The notes under the pieces are model-generated. The model made no database searches. It saw only the letters and a program-made list of their open reading frames with translations, and was not told the origin of the DNA. From Actinomycetota bacterium (GTDB lineage: Bacteria; Actinomycetota; Actinomycetes; Streptosporangiales; Streptosporangiaceae): 10,635 nucleotides of DNA. A program made the translations under genes and the position numbers. Location of the stretch: NCBI GenBank assembly GCA_003242605.1, contig QGUZ01000167.1, positions 1 through 10,635 of the forward strand, given 5' to 3'. Positions 5,912 through 10,635 of this stretch are shown piece after piece (positions within the stretch are counted from its first letter, which is position 1; every line of letters starts with the position of its first letter).

Positions 5912-7669
5912 GTGCAGAAGGTCCTGATCGCCAACCGGGGTGAGATCGCCGTCCGGATCGCCCGCGCATGCCGGGACGCCGGCCTGACCAGTGTGGCGGT
6001 GTACGCCGACCAGGACCTCGACGCCCTACACGTCCGCCTCGCCGACGAGGCGTACGCGCTGCGCGGCGAGTCCCCCGCCGAGACCTACCTCAACATTGGC
6101 AAGCTGCTCGACATCGCCCGCACCGCGGGCGCCGACGCGGTCCACCCCGGCTACGGCTTCCTCGCCGAGAACGCCGACTTCGCCCAGGCGGTGCTCGACG
6201 CCGGGCTGATCTGGATCGGCCCGCCGCCCGCCGCGATCCGGGCGCTCGGCGACAAGGTCGCCGCCCGGCACATCGCCCAGCGGGTGGGCGCCCCGCTCGT
6301 CGCCGGCACCCCCGACCCGGTGTCCGGCGTCGACGAGGTGATCGCGTTCGCCGAGAAGCACGGCCTGCCGATCGCGATCAAGGCCGCGTACGGCGGCGGC
6401 GGCCGCGGCCTGAAGGTCGCCCGCACCCTCGAGGAGATCCCCGACCTCTACGACAGCGCGGTGCGCGAGGCGGTCACCGCGTTCGGCCGCGGCGAGTGCT
6501 TCGTCGAGCGCTACCTGGAGCGGCCGCGGCACGTGGAGACCCAGTGCCTGGCGGACGCGCACGGCAACGTGGTCGTGGTCGGCACCCGCGACTGCTCGCT
6601 GCAGCGGCGGCACCAGAAGCTGGTGGAGGAGGCGCCCGCGCCGTTCCTCACCGCCGAGCAGGTCGAGCTGCTGCGCGCCAGCTCCAAGGCGATCCTCAAG
6701 GAGGCCGGGTACGTCGGCGCGGGCACCTGCGAGTTCCTCGTCGGCCGGGACGGCACGATCTCCTTCCTCGAGGTCAACACCCGGCTGCAGGTCGAGCACC
6801 CGGTGACCGAGGAGGTGACCGGCATCGACCTGGTGCGCGAGCAGTTCCGCATCGCCGCGGGCGAGGCGATCGGCTACGACGACCCGAAGCCGCGCGGCCA
6901 CGCCATCGAGTTCCGGATCAACGCCGAGGACGCAGGGCGCAACTTCCTGCCCGCGCCGGGCACCCTCGCCACCATGCGGGTGCCGTCCGGCCCCGGCGTG
7001 CGGGTGGACTCGGGCTACGAGGCGGGCATGACCGTGCCGCAGGCGTTCGACTCGCTCATCGCCAAGCTCATCGTCACCGGCCGCACCCGGGCGGAGGCGC
7101 TGGCGCGGGCCCGGCGGGCGCTCGCCGAGTTCGAGATCGAGGGCATGCCGACGGTGCTGCCGTTCCACCGCGCCGTGGTCGAGGACCCGGCCTTCACCGG
7201 CGAGCCGTTCGGCGTGCACACCCGCTGGATCGAGACCGAGTTCGCCGCGGACATCCCGCCGTACTCCGGCGAGACGGCCATGGCCGAGCCCGCCGAGCGG
7301 GAGCGGATCACCGTCGAGGTGGGCGGCAAGCGGCTCGAGGTCGTGCTCCCGGCCGGGCTGACCGCGGGCGGCGCCAAGCCCGCCGGGCGGCCGGGGAACC
7401 GCTCGGCGCGGCGCTCCGCGCGGCGCGGCGGCCCCGCCCCGGCCGGCGGGGGTGACGCCCTCGTCTCGCCGATGCAGGGCACGATCGTCAAGGTGGTCGT
7501 CTCCGACGGCGACACCGTGGCCGCGGGCGACACCGTCGTCGTGCTCGAGGCGATGAAGATGGAGCAGCCGATCACCGCGCACAAGGCGGGCACGATCACC
7601 GGCCTCACCGCGGCGGTGGGTCAGACGGTGAGCGCGGGCGCCACGCTCTGCGAGATCAAGGACGCGTGA
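5912..7669 (+). CDS. Acetyl/propionyl-CoA carboxylase alpha subunit (biotin carboxylase-BCCP fusion)
   Basis: The alpha chain of an acyl-CoA carboxylase. It uses ATP and bicarbonate to carboxylate its own biotin, and a separate beta subunit passes the carboxyl group to acetyl- or propionyl-CoA to feed fatty-acid, polyketide and related synthesis. The 585 residues match the usual actinobacterial length of about 590. Visible parts: N-terminal biotin carboxylase domain starting VQKVLIANRGEIAVR; ATP-grasp glycine loop GGGGRGLK (161-168); Lys115, Lys157, His234 and Lys236 matching E. coli ATP/bicarbonate residues; catalytic segment EVNTRLQVEHPVTE (287-300) with Glu287, Asn289, Arg291 and Glu295; biotin carboxylase C-terminal domain to about 445; a basic Ala/Gly/Arg linker (about 484-513); biotinyl domain with EAMKM and biotin Lys549. 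I start at GTG 5912, eight bases after AAAGGCGGA and at the conserved first residues; GTG 5864 would add 16 unconserved residues. No beta or epsilon subunit gene is in the window. The sequence closely resembles Streptomyces AccA2 as I recall it; acyl specificity depends on the partner. Confidence 0.94.
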   Translation: MQKVLIANRGEIAVRIARACRDAGLTSVAVYADQDLDALHVRLADEAYALRGESPAETYLNIGKLLDIARTAGADAVHPGYGFLAENADFAQAVLDAGLIWIGPPPAAIRALGDKVAARHIAQRVGAPLVAGTPDPVSGVDEVIAFAEKHGLPIAIKAAYGGGGRGLKVARTLEEIPDLYDSAVREAVTAFGRGECFVERYLERPRHVETQCLADAHGNVVVVGTRDCSLQRRHQKLVEEAPAPFLTAEQVELLRASSKAILKEAGYVGAGTCEFLVGRDGTISFLEVNTRLQVEHPVTEEVTGIDLVREQFRIAAGEAIGYDDPKPRGHAIEFRINAEDAGRNFLPAPGTLATMRVPSGPGVRVDSGYEAGMTVPQAFDSLIAKLIVTGRTRAEALARARRALAEFEIEGMPTVLPFHRAVVEDPAFTGEPFGVHTRWIETEFAADIPPYSGETAMAEPAERERITVEVGGKRLEVVLPAGLTAGGAKPAGRPGNRSARRSARRGGPAPAGGGDALVSPMQGTIVKVVVSDGDTVAAGDTVVVLEAMKMEQPITAHKAGTITGLTAAVGQTVSAGATLCEIKDA

Positions 7670-7694
7670 GGCGTCCGGTCACGGCGATACCGGC

Positions 7695-7700
7695 TACGGT
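7695..7700 (+). promoter_or_regulatory. Possible -10 box of the membrane-protein gene
   Basis: TACGGT fits TAnnnT and lies in the 100-base gap between the carboxylase stop and the next start, giving a leader of about 64 bases. No good -35 is visible because the proper spacing falls on GC-rich sequence right after the carboxylase stop. Read-through from the carboxylase gene is an alternative, since no terminator hairpin is obvious in the gap. Confidence 0.25.
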
Positions 7701-7769
7701 TGAAGGGATCCGGGTCGGGAACCCTGACCACTCCCCGTTCGTCCTCATGGGCGAAGGAGGCATCGAGCC

Positions 7770-9185
7770 GTGACCACTGACCTGCTACGCCGCGCGGGAA
7801 CCGCTGTGCTCGCGCTGCTCACCGGCCTGCTGGCGTCGGTCGCGCTCGCGTCCGCCGCGAGCGCGAGCGCAGCAGCGCCGGACCCCAACGCGATCGTGTC
7901 CTACTGGCGGGACCAGCGTGACCCGCTCTACGTCGAGCAGGGCTCGCCGCTCACCTCCGAGCAGCAGGAGGCGATCCGCGAGGCCCTGAAGGACTCGAAG
8001 ACCAAGATCTACGTGGCGGCGCTCAACGACGCGTCGGTCGCCGACGAGGCCGCCGCGGGCACCCTGATCACCTCGCTCGGCAAGGCCCTCGAGAGCGCCG
8101 GCCGGCCCGAGGCGACCGTCGCGGTGCTCGACGGCACCCGGCTGTACGCGGGCTCGAGCGTGCTCCCCCGCGGGGCCGCGGGCCAGCTCGCCAACCGGGC
8201 GGTGAGCGCCAACGCCGGTGACATCGCGACCGGCATGAAGGACTTCATCAACCGCGTCAACCTCGCCGCCGACGGCGACCGCCGCGCCGCGCTCGACCGG
8301 GACAGCACGGTGAGCAGCGGCAGCGCCGGCGGCGGTGGCGGCTTCGGCGTGCTCATCGGCCTGCTCGTGCTGTTCCTCGCGGGCGGCGTCGGCCTGTTCT
8401 TCTACTCCCGCAAGAAGCAGCGGGATCGGGAGGCGCGCGAGGCCGCCGAGCTCGCCGCGGTCAAGCAGACCGTCGAGGAGGACATCACCAAGCTCGGCGA
8501 GGAGATCACCGAGCTCGACACCGAGGTCAAGCTCGCGGCGTCCCAGGCGGACACCCAGGCCGACTGGCAGCGCGCGCTCGACTCCTACGAGCGGGCGAAG
8601 ACCGAGCTCGCCGCGGTCAAGCACGTCGACGAGCTGCGCCGGGTGACCGAGGCGCTCGAGGAGGGCCGCTACGCGCTCGCCTGCGTGCGCGCCCGGGTCA
8701 ACGGCGAGCCGGTGCCCGAGCGGCGCGCCCCCTGCTTCTTCAACCCGCAGCACGGCCCGTCCGTGCGCGACGTGCGCTGGGCCCCGCCCGGCGGCGCGCC
8801 GCGCGACGTGCCCGCCTGCGCCGCCGACGCGCAGCGCGTCGAGCAGGGCTTCGACCCGCACGTCCGCGAGGTCATGATCGACGGCCAGCGGCGGCCGTAC
8901 TACGACGCCGGCCCGGCCTACGCCCCCTACGCCTACGGCTACTACGGCGGCTTCGGCGACGTGATGACCGGCATGCTCGTCGGCACCATGCTCGGCAGCA
9001 TGATCGGCGGCGGCTTCGGCTTCGGCGGCTTCGGCGCGGGCTACAGCGCCGGGTACGCCGAGGGTCTGCAGGACGCCGGCGGCGGTGGCGGCGACTGGAG
9101 CGGCGGCGGCGGCGGTGACTGGGGCGGCGGCGGCGTCGACTGGGGCGGCGGCGACTTCGGCGGCGATTTCGGTGGCGACTGGTAG
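7770..9185 (+). CDS. Actinobacterial membrane protein: signal peptide, extracytoplasmic domain, one membrane helix, coiled coil and Gly-rich tail
   Basis: Function is unknown. The 471-residue protein starts at GTG 7770, nine bases after a strong GAAGGAGG site. Residues 1-35 form a signal peptide (Arg-Arg, hydrophobic core, Ala-rich end). Residues about 38-170 form an extracytoplasmic alpha/beta domain that resembles the TPM/Rv1476-type domains of actinobacterial membrane proteins. A Gly-rich hinge (186-191) leads into one membrane helix (192-212) and a basic stop-transfer stretch (SRKKQRDR). Residues 220-300 are charged and heptad-like, probably a cytoplasmic coiled coil. A Cys-containing region follows (Cys305, CFFNPQHGP at 322-330, Cys350), as in similar Streptomyces proteins I recall. 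The tail has a Tyr/Pro/Ala-rich part (377-392), a glycine zipper GMLVGTMLGSMIG (401-413) and Gly/Asp/Trp repeats ending in GGDFGGDW. The gene follows the carboxylase by 100 bp on the same strand. A scaffold or membrane-quality role is possible, but nothing here proves one. Confidence 0.8.
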   Translation: MTTDLLRRAGTAVLALLTGLLASVALASAASASAAAPDPNAIVSYWRDQRDPLYVEQGSPLTSEQQEAIREALKDSKTKIYVAALNDASVADEAAAGTLITSLGKALESAGRPEATVAVLDGTRLYAGSSVLPRGAAGQLANRAVSANAGDIATGMKDFINRVNLAADGDRRAALDRDSTVSSGSAGGGGGFGVLIGLLVLFLAGGVGLFFYSRKKQRDREAREAAELAAVKQTVEEDITKLGEEITELDTEVKLAASQADTQADWQRALDSYERAKTELAAVKHVDELRRVTEALEEGRYALACVRARVNGEPVPERRAPCFFNPQHGPSVRDVRWAPPGGAPRDVPACAADAQRVEQGFDPHVREVMIDGQRRPYYDAGPAYAPYAYGYYGGFGDVMTGMLVGTMLGSMIGGGFGFGGFGAGYSAGYAEGLQDAGGGGGDWSGGGGGDWGGGGVDWGGGDFGGDFGGDW

Positions 9186-9211
9186 GCCGTCACCCCGCCG
9201 GGCCGACGGCC
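9185..9211 (+). terminator. First hairpin after the membrane-protein gene
   Basis: GGCCGTC (9185-9191) pairs with GACGGCC (9205-9211), a 7-bp stem with a 13-base loop that overlaps the last base of the stop codon. There is no T-run. On its own it is weak; it forms the first part of a cluster with the two hairpins below. Confidence 0.35.
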
Positions 9212-9253
9212 CCGGCCCCACGGCGGCCGGTGCCTGAGTGGTCACAGACCCCG

Positions 9254-9272
9254 GCGTTCGGTGAACGCATTT
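9254..9272 (+). terminator. Second short hairpin with ATTT tail
   Basis: GCGTTC (9254-9259), loop GGT, GAACGC (9263-9268), followed by ATTT (9269-9272). The stem has six perfect base pairs. It resembles a minimal intrinsic terminator for the + strand gene and lies 70 bases past its stop. Confidence 0.4.
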
Positions 9273-9305
9273 CGGCCCCGGGCGGTCCGGAACCGCCCGG
9301 GGCCG
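9273..9305. terminator. Main bidirectional hairpin between convergent genes
   Basis: Perfect 14-bp inverted repeat: CGGCCCCGGGCGGT (9273-9286) and its complement (9292-9305), loop CCGGA. It is extremely GC-rich. There is no U-run on the + side (TCGCATG follows), and on the - side the next bases are AAATGCG. Tail-less hairpins are common between convergent actinobacterial genes, where they end transcription or protect 3' ends. It lies 88 bases past the membrane-protein stop and 89 bases past the quinone-reductase stop. Confidence 0.75.
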
Positions 9306-9393
9306 TCGCATGTCCGGTTCGCGGGTGGCGGGCGGCGCGAGGATCGGGCACGCCACCCGGCGCGAGGATCGGCGGCGGAGGGCCCGCGGGAGA

Positions 9394-10635
9394 TCAGATG
9401 CCGGAGGACGTGATCGGCTGCATGAGGCGGCGGGCCGCCTCGGTGATCGACCCGGACAGCGACGGGTAGACGGCGAAGGTGTGCGCGAGCTGGTCGACGG
9501 TGAGCCGCTGCTGCACGGCGAGCGAGATCGCGAGGATCAGCTCGGAGGCGCGCGGCGCGACGATCACGCCGCCGAGCACGATGCCGGTGTTGGGGCGGCA
9601 GAACAGCTTGACGAACCCGTCGGTGAAGCCCTGCATCTTCGCCCGGGCGTTGGTGGCGAGCGGCAGCTTCACCACGTTCGCCTCGACCTCGCCGCGCTCG
9701 ATCTGGGCCTGGGTGACGCCGACGGCCGCGATCTCCGGGTCGGTGAAGATGTTCGAGGCGACCGTGGCGAGCCGCAGCGGCTGCACGGCCTCGCCGAGCG
9801 CGTGCCACACCGCGATCCGGCCCTGCATCGCGGCGACCGAGGCGAGCATGAGCACACCGGTGCAGTCCCCGGCCGCGTACACGCCCGGGGCCGAGGTGCG
9901 GGACACCTTGTCCACCTCGACGAACCCGCCGCGGCCGAGCCGTACCCCGGCCTCCTCCAGGCCGATGCCGGAGGTGTTCGGCACCATGCCGACGGTCATC
10001 AGGCAGTGCGTGCCCTCGCAGGTGCGGCCGTCCTCCAGGGTGACGACCACGCCGTCGGCGGTGCGCTTCACCGAGGCGGCGCGGGAACGTGCCATCACGT
10101 TCATGCCGCGGCGCCGGTAGACCTCCTCGAGCACCTCGGCGGCGTCCTGGTCCTCGTTCGGCATCATGCGGTCGCGCGAGGAGACGAGCGTCACCTGCGA
10201 GCCGAGCGACCGGTACGCGCCGGCGAACTCGGCGCCGGTGACGCCGGAGCCCACCACGATGAGGTGCTCGGGCAGCGTGTCGAGGTCGTAGAGCTGGCGC
10301 CAGTCGAGGATGCGCTCACCGTCGGGCTCGGAGCCGGGCAGCACGCGCGGCGTGGCGCCGGTCGCGATGATCACGACGTCGGCGCGGATGGTCCGGTTGC
10401 CCACGCGGACCCGCTGCGGGTCGACGAGCCGCCCCTCGCCCTCGATGACGTCGACGCCCTCGGCGGCGAGGCGGTTGGCGATGTCGTTCGACTGCGCCCG
10501 GGCGAGCTCCTTTACCCGCCGGTTCACCTGCGGCAGGGCCACCCGCACGCCGGTGCCGCCGTCGGGGGCGCCGTCGAAGCGCCCGCCCAGCGACGCCGCG
10601 TCGAGCAGCGCCTGCTTCCGCACCGAGGGGGCGGG
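9394..10635 (-). CDS. NAD(P)H:quinone oxidoreductase, LpdA type (5' end missing)
   Basis: A flavoprotein of the disulfide-reductase superfamily that probably passes electrons from NAD(P)H to quinones. 413 codons are present and the frame runs off the right edge. Relatives are about 470-490 residues, so roughly 65-75 residues are missing, including the first FAD GxGxxG motif and the usual redox-site segment. Visible parts: QVNRRVKELARAQS near the start; ATGATPR closing the first FAD section; the NAD(P)H-binding motif GSGVTGAE (about 10231-10257); FAD motif VYAAGDCTG (about 9857-9886); C-terminal dimer domain with FTDPEIAAVG and VAPRASEL. About 20 residues from the end, where true lipoamide dehydrogenases have HPTLSE with a catalytic His-Glu pair, this protein reads YPSLSGS. 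That loss is known for Mycobacterium tuberculosis LpdA and its actinobacterial relatives, and it rules out ordinary lipoamide dehydrogenase chemistry. The GTG at 10623 is internal and is not the real start. Confidence 0.9.
   Translation of the reverse strand, partial: PAPSVRKQALLDAASLGGRFDGAPDGGTGVRVALPQVNRRVKELARAQSNDIANRLAAEGVDVIEGEGRLVDPQRVRVGNRTIRADVVIIATGATPRVLPGSEPDGERILDWRQLYDLDTLPEHLIVVGSGVTGAEFAGAYRSLGSQVTLVSSRDRMMPNEDQDAAEVLEEVYRRRGMNVMARSRAASVKRTADGVVVTLEDGRTCEGTHCLMTVGMVPNTSGIGLEEAGVRLGRGGFVEVDKVSRTSAPGVYAAGDCTGVLMLASVAAMQGRIAVWHALGEAVQPLRLATVASNIFTDPEIAAVGVTQAQIERGEVEANVVKLPLATNARAKMQGFTDGFVKLFCRPNTGIVLGGVIVAPRASELILAISLAVQQRLTVDQLAHTFAVYPSLSGSITEAARRLMQPITSSGI

Noticed and set aside
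5572..5943. Small open frames in the divergent gap (5572-5811 -, 5563-5943 +, 5601-5927 +)
   Set aside because: Compositions are Arg/Gly/Pro-rich, they overlap each other, and they have no motif or convincing start.
6026..7582. 518-codon - strand frame opposite the carboxylase
   Set aside because: It is a typical mirror frame of a high-GC gene. The + strand holds all biotin carboxylase motifs.
7785..9356. 523-codon - strand frame opposite the membrane protein
   Set aside because: It is an Ala/Val/Gly/Arg-rich mirror frame, it crosses the terminator hairpins, and it has no recognisable domain.
9242..9808. 188-codon - strand frame overlapping the quinone reductase
   Set aside because: It is a shadow frame running through the terminator, whereas the LpdA frame has clear family motifs.

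Overview
The window is very GC-rich chromosomal DNA from an actinobacterium. Base composition, GTG starts, TAnnnT-type -10 boxes and near-universal G/C at third codon positions in the real genes all point there. The gene families (an FHA-type EccC/EssC ATPase, a WXG100 protein, a biotin carboxylase-BCCP fusion, an LpdA-type quinone reductase) fit a filamentous actinomycete, perhaps Streptosporangiales or a Streptomyces relative. The sequence alone does not fix the genus. No mobile element, CRISPR array, tRNA or rRNA was seen.

Layout. Bases 1-638 hold no supportable gene but contain two tandem repeats: a perfect 28-bp duplication and five 12-bp units. A possible promoter and a ribosome binding site follow, ahead of a 1497-codon gene for a type VII secretion motor ATPase (639-5132, +). 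A strong bidirectional hairpin terminator (5165-5192) separates it from a convergent small WXG100 gene (5255-5530, -). The 381-bp divergent gap 5531-5911 carries the leader of the WXG100 gene on one side and that of the biotin-dependent carboxylase alpha subunit on the other (5912-7669, +). A secreted/anchored membrane protein with a glycine-zipper, Gly/Asp/Trp-rich tail follows on the same strand (7770-9185, +). A cluster of three hairpins (9185-9305) ends that unit and faces the convergent LpdA-type NAD(P)H:quinone reductase, whose N-terminus lies beyond the window edge (9394-10635, -).

How the genes relate. The ATPase and the WXG100 protein are the natural motor-substrate pair of a type VII secretion system. 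No membrane-channel genes (EccB, EccD, EccE, MycP) are present here, the two genes are convergent rather than co-transcribed, and the ATPase has the Firmicutes EssC-like layout with an N-terminal FHA-like region. This is the most unusual part of the window. The carboxylase, membrane protein and quinone reductase look like ordinary core-genome neighbours. The carboxylase needs a beta (carboxyltransferase) subunit that is not encoded here.
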